Source: Fibrobacter sp. UWB10 (lineage in GTDB: Bacteria; Fibrobacterota; Fibrobacteria; Fibrobacterales; Fibrobacteraceae). Taken from it: 64,000 nucleotides of DNA. The stretch covers positions 124,001-188,000 of the forward strand of contig NZ_FXUE01000004.1 in the NCBI RefSeq assembly GCF_900182935.1, in the 5' to 3' direction. This document shows, one piece after another, positions 25,454-34,230 of this stretch; the first letter of the stretch is position 1; every line of letters begins with the position of its first letter. The notes below the pieces were generated by a model. It did no database searches. It had not been told where the DNA came from and saw nothing but the letters and a program-made list of their open reading frames with translations. Both the position numbers and the translations under genes were made by a program.

Positions 25454-27115
25454 ATGAAGTTTGGTTTTAAGGTCAGGCATGTTGCCTGTGGTATTTTGGC
25501 TGCAATGGCCATTTCGTCGGTGAGTTCCTTCGCGGTAACGAGCCAGTTCCGCGGCGTGAACTGGGCCGATAAACGTGACAATTTCGTGTCAGACGTGCTG
25601 GTGCTTTCGGGCATGAGCCTGTCGGACAATTACCAGTCGGCATCTGTGGTGGCAGACCGCGTTATCGGGCAGTTCCAGGAGCTGTTCGGCACCAACAGCG
25701 TGCGCATTCCGGTGAACGAACCCACGGTTCTCAAGTTCTGGGATACCTACACGGGTGTTATCGATATGGGCCTTTCCAAGGGCCGCATCGTGATGGGCTA
25801 CTGGGGCCCCGCACAGCCTTCGGGCCCGAAAAATATGAATGATTGGTGGAGCATGTGGGCAAAAATCGTCGAAAAATACGGCGACCACCCGAATGCCTAT
25901 TTTGAAATCTTCAATGAACCGCACATGTACAGCAAAACGGAACTGCGCGATCTTTATGCCCAATGGCTGAGCAAGTTCCCGAATGTGCCGCGCGACCACA
26001 TTCTGCTCGACGGCTCGGGCCTTGCGTGGAATGTGCCCGACATTGCCGACGACCCGCGCTTCGAAGGTTGCCTTTTCGCGGTGCACGAATACACGTTCTG
26101 GAACATGAGCATTACCACCGAACAGGGCTGGAAAAACAGCTTCAAGGGCAAAGTGGGCAAGTACGTTGACCGCACGGTGTGTACGGAATGGGGCGGTGCC
26201 ATGAGCCCTGGTGACAAGGCGGGCGTGCATTACGACTACATGGACTATAATTCTACTCCGACGAATTACTTTATGGCCTACATTCGCGGCATGTCCGATC
26301 AATTGCGCGAATGGGAAATGGGCAGTTTTTACTGGCCGGGGTTGCGTGATGGTGACTGGTATAGTATGACCAAGCGCAGCGGCGAAGGGGCGAACATCAA
26401 GCTCCAAATCGTGAACCAGTCGGGCGTAGACCGCATGAAAATGGCCTGGGCCGACACTGTCGAAACGAACCCGCCAGAACGCAAGGCATACGGTGACAAG
26501 GTTGCCGAAATTCCGGGAAAAATCGAGGCCGAAAATTACGACGAGGGCGGTAACCGCTTCAGTTTCTACGACAAAGATGCTACCAACAAGGGCGAAACTT
26601 ATCGCGAAGACGCTGTGGATGTCGTTACCCTGGATGGTGCGACTTGCAATGGTGACGCTTGCAAGGGTTACGCGATTGGTTACACCGAGGCGGGCGAGTG
26701 GCTTGAATATAGCGTGAAGGTCGCTGCCGATGGCAAGTACGGCGTTCGCGCGAATGTAGCGACCGCTTCCGAAACTTCAAAAATCCAGTTGCTTGTCGAC
26801 GGCAAGGTGCTTCTCGATACCATTACATTCGAAAAGGTCGACACAACCTGGAATGTATACAAACAAGTTAATCTCGGAGCCGCAAGCCTTACTGTCGGCG
26901 AACACATTCTAAGGCTTGTCATTGCAGGTAGCTATGTGAATGTAGACTGGCTAGAGTTCTGCGAAAAAGAAACTTGCGAAGACAAGACAGGAATCCGTGC
27001 CATCGCTCCGGCGGCGGTTTCTAAGGCGGCTCCGCGCCTGCGCAAACAAGGCGGCAAGCTCTTTGTCGAAAAGAACGGCGTGCGCTTTGACTTGACCGGA
27101 CACCGTATCAAATAA
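25454..27115 (+). CDS. GH5 glycoside hydrolase with CBM6 and C-terminal tail
   Basis: A 553-aa secreted enzyme. ATG 25454 is preferred over GTG 25433 because GGAAGG lies 8 nt upstream and the signal peptide (ACGILAAMAISSVSSFA) follows directly. The GH5 barrel covers about residues 30-340: RGVNWADKRDN, SVRIPVNEP, acid/base Glu155 in FEIFNEPH, and nucleophile Glu245 in VCTEWGG. CBM6 lies at about 353-502 (IPGKIEAENYDEGG, GEWLEYSVKV, YVNVDWLEF). The short tail ends VRFDLTGHRIK, nearly identical to that of the GH27 enzyme. GH5 specificities range over glucan, mannan and xylan; context suggests a hemicellulose target, but the subfamily cannot be fixed from the sequence alone. Confidence 0.88.
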   Translation: MKFGFKVRHVACGILAAMAISSVSSFAVTSQFRGVNWADKRDNFVSDVLVLSGMSLSDNYQSASVVADRVIGQFQELFGTNSVRIPVNEPTVLKFWDTYTGVIDMGLSKGRIVMGYWGPAQPSGPKNMNDWWSMWAKIVEKYGDHPNAYFEIFNEPHMYSKTELRDLYAQWLSKFPNVPRDHILLDGSGLAWNVPDIADDPRFEGCLFAVHEYTFWNMSITTEQGWKNSFKGKVGKYVDRTVCTEWGGAMSPGDKAGVHYDYMDYNSTPTNYFMAYIRGMSDQLREWEMGSFYWPGLRDGDWYSMTKRSGEGANIKLQIVNQSGVDRMKMAWADTVETNPPERKAYGDKVAEIPGKIEAENYDEGGNRFSFYDKDATNKGETYREDAVDVVTLDGATCNGDACKGYAIGYTEAGEWLEYSVKVAADGKYGVRANVATASETSKIQLLVDGKVLLDTITFEKVDTTWNVYKQVNLGAASLTVGEHILRLVIAGSYVNVDWLEFCEKETCEDKTGIRAIAPAAVSKAAPRLRKQGGKLFVEKNGVRFDLTGHRIK

Positions 27116-27126
27116 GTGTTTCGGCA

Positions 27127-27192
27127 TTGACAACTTGTCAACGAGAACTCCCGAAAAGGGAGTTCTTTTTTTGACATCAAAAGGTATTTTTT
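27127..27192 (+). promoter_or_regulatory. Regulon site H and -10-like element of the GH141-like gene
   Basis: TTGACAACTTGTCAA (27127-27141, centre 27134) is a near-perfect palindrome. TATTTTTT begins at 27185, 51 nt from the centre. The start codon is at 27224. Confidence 0.78.
27143..27172 (+). terminator. Rho-independent terminator
   Basis: AGAACTCCC (27144-27152) pairs perfectly with GGGAGTTCT (27158-27166), loop GAAAA, followed by a T run. It ends the GH5 gene. Confidence 0.9.
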
Positions 27193-27223
27193 TTACTGGT
27201 GTGGATTTTTCGTGAGGTTTCTT

Positions 27224-29830
27224 ATGAATACAAAGATTCTTTCTTTGGCGTTTGGCTGCACGCTCGCTTTTGCCGGTGCTGCCGCTGCTGCCACCCAGGC
27301 AACGTTCTATGTTTCTCCTTCTGGAAGCGATGCTGCCGCGGGTACAAAAGATGCTCCGTTCAAGACGATCACGCAGGCACAAAAAGCCGTGCGTGCCATT
27401 AATGGCTCCATGACAGGCGACATCGAAGTCATTCTCCGCGAAGGCACCTACGCGCTCCCCGCAACAATCAACTTTGACGAACGTGACGGCGGTAAAGACG
27501 GCCACTACGTGCGTTATAAAGCGGCCGATGGCGAAAAGCCCTTGATTACCGGCGGTATGGGCATTACCGGCTGGACCATTCACGACGAGGCGAACAACAT
27601 CTGGAAAGCCGAAGGCGTCGATGGCCGTTTCCGCCAGCTTTACGTGAACAACCGCAAGGCGGTTCGCGCTTGTTTCCCCAACGTGATTGCCGCAAACGAA
27701 AAGGGCAACGGCGGTTTCGACCACGATTTCGTGCGCCTCACGAAGGTGGACTCTTCGGGCCGCGCCTTCGATGTCTCCGCCGACTACGTCAAGAATATCA
27801 AGAACATCGAAGATGTCGAAATCCACTTGATGATTGCCTGGTCCGAAAACATCTTGCGCCTGGAAAAGGCCCAGGTAAACGGCGGCACCGCAAAGCTCAT
27901 CCCCAAGGATCCTGAACGCACCAAGCTGTTCCACCGCGCTTTCCCCATGCTCGGCACCGCCTTCATGAGCAATCCGCCCAAGCAGCAGGTTTTCTACTTG
28001 GAAAATTCTTACGACTTGATTGACGCTCCGGGTGAATGGTACCTGGACGAAAAGAATCAAACGCTTTATTACAAGCCCCGTGAAGGCGAAAGCATGGCGA
28101 CTGCCCACGTGGTTGCACCCCGCCTCAATACTTTGTTCAGCGTTTTGGGTAAAGACACCAAGAACAAAGTGGGCTACATGAGCTTCGAAGGCCTCATCTT
28201 TGCTCATTCCAACTATACCCGCCCGAGCGAAGAAGGTTTTTTGGATTTGCAGGCAGCAAACTTCAATGTAGATGTTCTTCCGGATCCGGGTCGCGGAAAC
28301 TGGGAAAAGTTGAACAGTAACAAGTATTTGCTGTGGCGCCCCGATGCGGCTTTCCGCGTCGAAAATGCGCATCATTTTTTGGTGCAGGGTAACGTATTCT
28401 CGCAGATTGCAGCCACGGGCCTCGACTTTGTCTCGGGCACTAACGATGACATGATCCAGGGCAATGCCTTCTTTGAAATCGGTGCCGCGGGCATTATGCT
28501 GGGCAAGTTCTATCAGGATTCTACGACCGAAATCCATATCGCTTACAACCCGAGCGACAAGGACGAAATCAGCACCCGCGATACGGTCAAGAACAACCTG
28601 GTCACCAACGTGACGAACGAACATCAGGGTGCCGTAGGTATTGGCGCCGGTTACCCCCGCTATGTGGTAATCGAACATAACGAAGTTTCTTACACTTATT
28701 ACTCCGGTATTTCCATTGGCTTTGGCTGGACAAAGAATCAGACTGCCATGACCAATAACCATGTGAACTGGAACGAAATTCACCACATTGCCCGCCTGCT
28801 TTGCGACTCCGGCCCGATTTACACTTTGAGTAACCAGGGCACCGGTAGCGAAATCCAGCACAACTATATCCACGATAACGGAACTTCCAAGTGGGCCGAC
28901 TACTGGAATGTGCCCATCTACCTGGACGAAGGCTCCAGCGGCTTTACCGTGAAGGAAAACGTGTTCAAGAATTCCCCTGCAGGCGTGGGCCAGAATCAGG
29001 CGGGTCAGAATAATCTCCAGCAGTCCAACAACTATTACAGCGATGACGTCGTGAACAACGCCGGTATCGAAAAGTCCTTCCGTTACATCCGCGACATCAA
29101 GGAAATTCCGCTCGCCGACTTTAACGGTGCTGTGGAACAGACCCCGTACAAGGCTCAGTTCACCCTTCCGGGAATCGTGCAGCTCGAAGACTACGATGAA
29201 GGTGGCCAGAGCGTATCGTTCTACGACAAGGACTTTGTGAACGAAGGCGGCGTGTACCGCGAAGACGGTGTCGACATTGTGCAGGTGGATTCTGCTGACG
29301 CCAGCAAGGGCTATGCCATTGGTTACACCCAGGCAGGCGAATGGCTTGAATACTCTGTGAACGTGGTGACCGCAAGCAAGTTCGTGTTCCGCGCCAGTGT
29401 GGCAGACGGCCTTGAAGGCGGTGGCATTCGCCTCTTCATTGACGGCAAGGCTGTAACTGATACCATTGCGGTACCGCAGACCGAAGATTGGAACACCTAT
29501 ACGCTCATGGACGGCGAAACTAGCGAAATCGAAAAGGGCGACCATGTGCTTCGCGTGCAGTTTACCGGTAGCTATGTGAATCTGGACTGGATCCAGTTCG
29601 CGCTCACCAAGGAAGAACTTAACACCACCGGCATTCGCGACTACAGCGTGAACTTCATGCCGAATGCGGATCGCTCTCTGAAGGTGTTTAACGCAAGCGG
29701 TCGCCTGATGGGTGTCGTCAATAACCGCGCAGGCCTCTCGATCACCGAAACCTTGAAACAGGCTGGCCTTGCAAAGGGAATCTACCTGGTGCTTGGCGCC
29801 GGCAAGACGCTCCGCGTGCAGCTCAAGTAG
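27224..29830 (+). CDS. GH141-like right-handed beta-helix enzyme with CBM6 and tail
   Basis: An 868-aa secreted protein. ATG 27224 follows GAGG and precedes a signal peptide ending AAAAATQA; GTG 27212 is a weaker alternative. Residues about 28-620 form a right-handed parallel beta-helix: TFYVSPSGSDAAAGTKDAPF and FKTITQAQKAVRAI are typical of such enzymes, and later coils include NHVNWNEIHHIARLLCDSG and GSEIQHNYIHDNG. The combination resembles family GH141, which contains an alpha-L-fucosidase and a xylanase; a polysaccharide lyase-like fold is the alternative. CBM6 lies at about 646-795 (LPGIVQLEDYDEGG, GEWLEYSVNV, YVNLDWIQF). The tail (about 803-868) has LKVFNASGRLMGVV and KGIYLVLGAGK. The reaction is not certain. 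Confidence 0.75.
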   Translation: MNTKILSLAFGCTLAFAGAAAAATQATFYVSPSGSDAAAGTKDAPFKTITQAQKAVRAINGSMTGDIEVILREGTYALPATINFDERDGGKDGHYVRYKAADGEKPLITGGMGITGWTIHDEANNIWKAEGVDGRFRQLYVNNRKAVRACFPNVIAANEKGNGGFDHDFVRLTKVDSSGRAFDVSADYVKNIKNIEDVEIHLMIAWSENILRLEKAQVNGGTAKLIPKDPERTKLFHRAFPMLGTAFMSNPPKQQVFYLENSYDLIDAPGEWYLDEKNQTLYYKPREGESMATAHVVAPRLNTLFSVLGKDTKNKVGYMSFEGLIFAHSNYTRPSEEGFLDLQAANFNVDVLPDPGRGNWEKLNSNKYLLWRPDAAFRVENAHHFLVQGNVFSQIAATGLDFVSGTNDDMIQGNAFFEIGAAGIMLGKFYQDSTTEIHIAYNPSDKDEISTRDTVKNNLVTNVTNEHQGAVGIGAGYPRYVVIEHNEVSYTYYSGISIGFGWTKNQTAMTNNHVNWNEIHHIARLLCDSGPIYTLSNQGTGSEIQHNYIHDNGTSKWADYWNVPIYLDEGSSGFTVKENVFKNSPAGVGQNQAGQNNLQQSNNYYSDDVVNNAGIEKSFRYIRDIKEIPLADFNGAVEQTPYKAQFTLPGIVQLEDYDEGGQSVSFYDKDFVNEGGVYREDGVDIVQVDSADASKGYAIGYTQAGEWLEYSVNVVTASKFVFRASVADGLEGGGIRLFIDGKAVTDTIAVPQTEDWNTYTLMDGETSEIEKGDHVLRVQFTGSYVNLDWIQFALTKEELNTTGIRDYSVNFMPNADRSLKVFNASGRLMGVVNNRAGLSITETLKQAGLAKGIYLVLGAGKTLRVQLK

Positions 29831-29850
29831 AGTTTACTCCTTGCCTAATT

Positions 29851-29881
29851 GCCACCTGGGATTCCTTCCGGGTGGCTTTTT
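29851..29881 (+). terminator. Rho-independent terminator
   Basis: GCCACC pairs with GGTGGC with further pairs inside, then TTTTT. It closes the left half of the hemicellulose locus. Confidence 0.85.
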
Positions 29882-29934
29882 CATCTATGATTGGTTATAT
29901 TTATGATGTTCGACCATTCAGGAGGTAACATAGA

Positions 29935-31092
29935 ATGTTGCGAGTCGGAAATTTTTTTGTATATGGTGCGGTTTGCGCATTGTCTTCGATGTTGTTCGTT
30001 GCCTGCGGTGGTGACTCGGCCTCGTCTAGCTCGGGCGAAGATACTCGGTCTGTGATAGACAGCTTGATGGAAGCCTATTCGATTACAGTCGAAAATGACA
30101 AATTGGTAATGTCTATTAATGATACGGTTGACAAGAAAAAACAAGTTATCTCTTTCGAGGAAACTATTTGGCCGTCTTGGAAGTGTCTTGTTAAAAATGA
30201 AAAGTTTCAGTGGGGCATAGTAGATGAATCTTTTAAGATGGATTCCTATAAATACCTATTTGTAGGAGATACCTTGGTTCTGTTTTCTGAGCGATTCAAT
30301 GGATCTTTTGAAAGTGATGGCAGCATGTATGTCGGGGGATCTGCCGGAAATATTGAAGGAACGTGGACTCCTACGTCTTGTTCGTACAGGGAATCTAAAA
30401 AAGAGACGGTGTGTCGCGATGGAAATAGTCGGATAGGCACAGATATAAGAATTGCGAAGAACACCGTCTCGTTTATTGCTCCTGGCAGCGTGTCTGATGT
30501 GTTGGATTCTTCAGACGTATTGGAACTCAAGCGTGTTGATTTTGGGTACAAGATTAATGGTGTTCGTACCTATCTGTATAAATCGCTTTATACCGGGAAA
30601 GTTGTCGAATTCCGAGCCACAAGCTTAATGGTGTATCCCTATATAGGTGATGATGAAACTGTGTATCCTGAGTATACTGATGAACAGCTAGAATCCCTTG
30701 GTATAGAAAGCCTTTCGATTACGGATACCGGAGAAACGTTCAAAATTGGCGGAAAAACATATTCTGTAGAAATTACTAGAGCGGAGTATTTGGATGGCGG
30801 GGACTATGAATCTAGCCTATTTGCTGAACTGCAGGTGACATCGGATAGTACGACTTGTACCTATTATGACGAACGTACCAAAGAAATTCCCAAGTTCCTG
30901 TGCTCAGAAGAAAATGCCAAGTACATTAAGGATTTTACGGACAGTGTAGATGCGTCCGGTAATGCTTTTACCCTCGCGCATAACTATGAAAAGAATAACA
31001 AGACGAAATTCTTTGCTTGCCTGAAAAAGATTCTTCCGGAACCGACTGGTACGGCTAAAAAATTCGATAAATTGACCGAATTTGACATGTAG
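29935..31092 (+). CDS. Lipoprotein of unknown function
   Basis: A 385-aa protein with AGGAGG before ATG 29935. A lipoprotein signal (VCALSSMLFVACGGDSASSS) gives a lipidated Cys, and a serine-rich linker follows, as is usual for surface lipoproteins of Fibrobacter. No enzymatic motif is recognised. The body is beta-rich with several cysteines (PSWKCLV, SCSYRESKKETVCRDG, DSTTCTYYDERTKEIPKFLC) that may form disulfides. It carries none of the CBM6, tail or regulon features of the adjacent hemicellulases. Base composition is more AT-rich than theirs, so it probably belongs to a different regulatory group. Function unknown. Confidence 0.7.
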   Translation: MLRVGNFFVYGAVCALSSMLFVACGGDSASSSSGEDTRSVIDSLMEAYSITVENDKLVMSINDTVDKKKQVISFEETIWPSWKCLVKNEKFQWGIVDESFKMDSYKYLFVGDTLVLFSERFNGSFESDGSMYVGGSAGNIEGTWTPTSCSYRESKKETVCRDGNSRIGTDIRIAKNTVSFIAPGSVSDVLDSSDVLELKRVDFGYKINGVRTYLYKSLYTGKVVEFRATSLMVYPYIGDDETVYPEYTDEQLESLGIESLSITDTGETFKIGGKTYSVEITRAEYLDGGDYESSLFAELQVTSDSTTCTYYDERTKEIPKFLCSEENAKYIKDFTDSVDASGNAFTLAHNYEKNNKTKFFACLKKILPEPTGTAKKFDKLTEFDM

Positions 31093-31153
31093 AATCGACC
31101 ATAAGCTTATTTTTTGCTTTTAGCTATTGCTTTTTCTAATTTAATTTTATAAA

Positions 31154-31175
31154 ATTGAATTGTATGCAATTAAAT
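31154..31175 (+). promoter_or_regulatory. Candidate OhrR-type operator upstream of the peroxidase gene
   Basis: AATTG (31158-31162) and CAATT (31167-31171) flank TATG, with further ATTG/AAAT flanks. This AT-rich palindrome resembles OhrR boxes of other bacteria and lies 23 nt before the ATG at 31198, with an OhrR-like MarR encoded in the same operon. Confidence 0.5.
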
Positions 31176-31197
31176 CTATAAAACGCGGAGGCAAAAT

Positions 31198-31740
31198 ATG
31201 ACCATCTACGATTACACGCTCACCGACGGCAAAGGAAACGAAGTCCCGCTCGCAAATTTCAAGGGCAAGGTAATGCTCATCGTGAACACGGCGACCGGCT
31301 GCGGCTTCACGCCGCATTACAAGCCCATCGAACAGATGTACTCCGATTTCCACGACAAGGGTTTCGAAGTCATCGATGTTCCCTGCAACCAGTTCAAAGG
31401 CCAGACTCCCGGTACCGATGAAGAAATCCACGAATTCTGCACGCTCCATTACGGCACCGAATTCCCGCAGATGAAAAAGTCCGACGTGAACGGCCCCGAT
31501 GAACTCCCGCTCTACACCTACCTGAAATCGCAGAAAGGTTTTGAAGGTTTCGGGTTCGGCGTGAAGGCCGCCGCCATGGCGCTTTTGCTCAAGAGCATCG
31601 ACAAGGACTACAAGAAAAATCCCGATATCAAATGGAACTTCACCAAGTTCGTCGTGGACCGCGAAGGCAATGTAGTTGCACGCTTCGAACCCACCGCCGA
31701 CATGGACGCCGTGCGCGCCTGTGTAGAGAAACTGCTCTAG
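31198..31740 (+). CDS. Glutathione peroxidase-family thiol peroxidase
   Basis: A 180-aa cytosolic protein with CGGAGG upstream of ATG 31198. The GPx fold is clear: DYTLTDGKGNEVPLANFKGK, the peroxidatic Cys35 in NTATGCGFTPHY, the VPCNQFKGQTPG block, and WNFTKFVVDREGNVV. The active-site residue is cysteine, not selenocysteine, so it probably uses thioredoxin and reduces organic hydroperoxides or H2O2. It is 8 nt upstream of an OhrR-like MarR gene, which fits peroxide-induced control by that regulator. Length is usual for the family. Confidence 0.93.
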   Translation: MTIYDYTLTDGKGNEVPLANFKGKVMLIVNTATGCGFTPHYKPIEQMYSDFHDKGFEVIDVPCNQFKGQTPGTDEEIHEFCTLHYGTEFPQMKKSDVNGPDELPLYTYLKSQKGFEGFGFGVKAAAMALLLKSIDKDYKKNPDIKWNFTKFVVDREGNVVARFEPTADMDAVRACVEKLL

Positions 31741-31748
31741 GAACCCCC

Positions 31749-32174
31749 ATGAACTGTCCCCAGCTAAAACTCGAAAACCAGCTGTGCTTTCCGCTGTACG
31801 CCGCGTCCAAAGAAATCACGCGCCGCTACGCCCCGTACCTGGAACCGCTTGACCTCACGTACACGCAGTACATTGTGATGCTTGTGCTGTGGGAAGAAAA
31901 GAAGTGCAACGTCTCTGAACTCGGCAAAAAGCTATTCCTCGATTCGGGCACGCTCACCCCGCTTCTGAAAAAGCTCGAAGCCAAGGGCTACATCCAGCGT
32001 ACCCGCGAACAAAGCGACGAACGCTGCCTTTCCGTAAGCCTCACCCCCGAAGGCGAATCGCTCAAGCGCAAAGCTGCAAGCGTCCCCAAGTCCATGGCCA
32101 GCTGCGTCAACCTCTCCGACACCGAAGCCAAGACCCTGTACACCCTGCTGTACAAGGTCTTGGAAGGGCTTTAA
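31749..32174 (+). CDS. MarR-family regulator, OhrR-like
   Basis: A 141-aa winged-helix regulator. ATG 31749 is 8 nt after the peroxidase stop. The N-terminus LENQLCFPLYAASKEI has a cysteine (Cys13) where OhrR proteins carry their peroxide-sensing Cys. The recognition helix region is NVSELGKKLFLDSGTLTPLL, and the wing (RTREQSDERCLSVSLT) includes the conserved DxR motif. It probably represses itself and the peroxidase, and is released upon oxidation by organic hydroperoxides. Its 3' end overlaps a 43-aa reading frame on the other strand by 4 nt. Two collapsed copies of this gene lie at 34192 and 36198. Confidence 0.9.
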   Translation: MNCPQLKLENQLCFPLYAASKEITRRYAPYLEPLDLTYTQYIVMLVLWEEKKCNVSELGKKLFLDSGTLTPLLKKLEAKGYIQRTREQSDERCLSVSLTPEGESLKRKAASVPKSMASCVNLSDTEAKTLYTLLYKVLEGL

Positions 32175-32302
32175 TTCAACTCGCCATGAGTTGTTAAAGG
32201 ATCCGACGACGAAGCTTGCAGCAGCTGGGCCTGGTGCTTGAGTTCAACCACTCTCACTGTAGGGGTTGAGTATTCTTTTTTCTGTTCGATTTCTTTTTTC
32301 AT
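32171..32302 (-). CDS. 43-aa small protein downstream of the beta-solenoid gene
   Basis: On the minus strand ATG 32302 opens 43 codons ending at 32171: MKKEIEQKKEYSTPTVRVVE, then LKHQAQLLQASSSDP. A charged start followed by Y-x-TP-x-V-x-V-V-E-L and a Leu-Leu-x-x-Ser stretch resembles a class of short proteins common in the Fibrobacterota-Bacteroidota group; their role is unknown. It begins 28 nt after the stop of the beta-solenoid gene and is probably co-transcribed with it. It converges on marR, sharing a TTAA at the stops. No strong Shine-Dalgarno is visible. Confidence 0.5.
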   Translation of the reverse strand: MKKEIEQKKEYSTPTVRVVELKHQAQLLQASSSDPLTTHGELN

Positions 32303-32329
32303 ATTTATCAACTCGTATTATTAAATGTT

Positions 32330-34114
32330 TTACTTGTTTAAATAAACGCCCTTGGCCATGCGGCCTGCGTCGCGGACAGAACGGCCCTTCAGGTCGTAAG
32401 TATGCGTCGTGCGGTTCAGGCGGATTTCTCCGGTACGGCTGTTGAACTGGCCAATGACAGTTGTATGTTCTTCGCCTTCTTTTTTACCATCAACGACAAC
32501 AATGTTCATCACCTCCGGAAGATCGTCATCGATGGAGGCAATCGGGCGCAAACTGCTGCCATTATTCACATTAACACTTTGGACCGGACTCTTGTAGATA
32601 TAGCCACGGAACGGCTTGATGAAGGCGCCTTCGCCCACCTTGACAAACTGGCCAACAGAGATGTCAGACGTGGCGGTACCCGCAAAGCCATAGGCTGCAG
32701 CCTTGTTCGTACCCAACACTTCCGGACTGTTGGCATCCCAGGTTTTGCCTTGGACAACGCCACGGAATACATAATTACCATACTGATTGTAATCATCAGA
32801 CTGCATTACATCAAAATCACCATCCTCTGTCGGAGTCGCCTTAAGAACAAGGTCAGTCGTTTTTTTGATTACAATGTTCGTTGCATTGGATTTGAGCTTG
32901 ATTAAATACGGCTTGTACGCTTCCATCGTATATGATACACTTAACCAATTACTGTACCAAACAAAATCCACAGCCACATACTTATTATTACTTTTATCAA
33001 CGCCTATGCCGAGGAACATGTAGACCTGATCTAAATTCTCGATTTCTTCAGCCTTGATTTCGAACGGGAACATAATAGTGGAATAATTATTTCCCCCCAC
33101 GACAACAGGGAACGTACGTTTAAAAATAATCGTGTCAACAACCATATCCTTCGCAAAGTTCACAGCTTCATTGCCGCTATAATCGCCGTCAATAATACCA
33201 ATAGTCTTGCTACCAGGAGTTACAATTTCGGCAGCTTTTGCTGGGCGCATGAAAGGATTTTCTTCAATACTTCCTTCTACATCATCGACGGTAACAGTAC
33301 CGACAAATCCATCAGATCCTCCAATGCTATAAGGAGCATTCTTTCCCTTTATTGCTATAACTTTAGCAACATCTTTTGTAATTGTAACTTTTCCACAGGA
33401 CCCTTCGTCTGCACGGCCAATGCCGGCAGCTCCGTCACCTCCCATTGCTATAATTTTACCGCCACTGATAGTTATATCGCCACACTTCGATTCTGCACTA
33501 TAACCGCCACCGCCAATGCCAGCTGCATATTGACCACCAGCGGCGGTAATTTCACCAGCTTCGATAACGATATTGCCAATAGCATCATCCTTACAAGAGC
33601 CAATGCCGGCCGAAGTGTAACCTCCCACTGCTTTAATTTTACCACCTTTGATAACGAGATGGCCACAATTTGTATAACGGTTACAGCCGATACCAGTTCC
33701 ATAACCATTGCTACTTGCTTCAAGGGAACCATCACCCTCAATTGTCATCGTATATTTTTGGCCATCTTTATCTTCTGGCACCTGGACGCCCGGGTAACTT
33801 TCATAATACCCCTTCATGATATTTTTCCCCCTAAGATCGAGGGTACAGTTCCCCAGACAGCTAATACCAGCCGACCTAAACTGACCTTCATTCACACCAA
33901 GAACTTCAGCGTTTGAAAGCATGATTTTAGCATTGTTGGCGACTAAAATTCTGACCTTCCTTTTAGTCCCATCAATGGTACCAGATATGACATCGCCATC
34001 CTTTAGCAAAAGTTCTTCACCAACTTCAGGGACTACTGAGATATTGTATGCCTTTCCTGCAAACGATGTTGAAGCAGCAAATAAAGCAAAAAATATAGGG
34101 TATATGCATTTCAT
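32330..34114 (-). CDS. Secreted beta-solenoid repeat protein
   Basis: A 594-aa exported protein; AAGGAGTC precedes ATG 34114 and the signal peptide is CIYPIFFALFAASTSFA. Residues about 100-270 hold glycine-rich repeats of about 29 residues with the core I-x-I-x-G-G-x-I-x-A-x-G-G-x-x-A-A-G-I-G, for example GDITISGGKIIAMGG and GAAGIG, which would stack as a beta-solenoid. The rest has beta-rich segments (YSTIMFPFEI, KAAAYGFAGTATSDISVGQF). The C-terminus (IRLNRTTHTYDLKGRSV, KGVYLNK) resembles a secretion tail. No catalytic motif is seen; a surface or adhesive role is possible. It is a paralogue of the next gene upstream on this strand. Confidence 0.75.
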   Translation of the reverse strand: MKCIYPIFFALFAASTSFAGKAYNISVVPEVGEELLLKDGDVISGTIDGTKRKVRILVANNAKIMLSNAEVLGVNEGQFRSAGISCLGNCTLDLRGKNIMKGYYESYPGVQVPEDKDGQKYTMTIEGDGSLEASSNGYGTGIGCNRYTNCGHLVIKGGKIKAVGGYTSAGIGSCKDDAIGNIVIEAGEITAAGGQYAAGIGGGGYSAESKCGDITISGGKIIAMGGDGAAGIGRADEGSCGKVTITKDVAKVIAIKGKNAPYSIGGSDGFVGTVTVDDVEGSIEENPFMRPAKAAEIVTPGSKTIGIIDGDYSGNEAVNFAKDMVVDTIIFKRTFPVVVGGNNYSTIMFPFEIKAEEIENLDQVYMFLGIGVDKSNNKYVAVDFVWYSNWLSVSYTMEAYKPYLIKLKSNATNIVIKKTTDLVLKATPTEDGDFDVMQSDDYNQYGNYVFRGVVQGKTWDANSPEVLGTNKAAAYGFAGTATSDISVGQFVKVGEGAFIKPFRGYIYKSPVQSVNVNNGSSLRPIASIDDDLPEVMNIVVVDGKKEGEEHTTVIGQFNSRTGEIRLNRTTHTYDLKGRSVRDAGRMAKGVYLNK

Positions 34115-34191
34115 ATAATGACTCCTTCTTCTAAATGGGCTTTCGCCTTTACACTGCGTAAAATATACATTTTTTTTACAATGGTTAAGTT

Positions 34192-34230
34192 GTCGAAAAC
34201 CAGCTGTGCTTCCCTCTGTACAAGGTCTTA
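34192..34230 (+). pseudogene. Collapsed copy of the marR gene (scar 1)
   Basis: About 39 nt match the start of marR (31771-31799, TCGAAAACCAGCTGTGCTT) joined directly to its end (CTGTACAAGGTCTT, 32148 onward). The joint is at a CTGTAC shared by both parts, as expected for deletion between short direct repeats. It abuts the 3' end of the upstream beta-solenoid gene. Confidence 0.65.
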
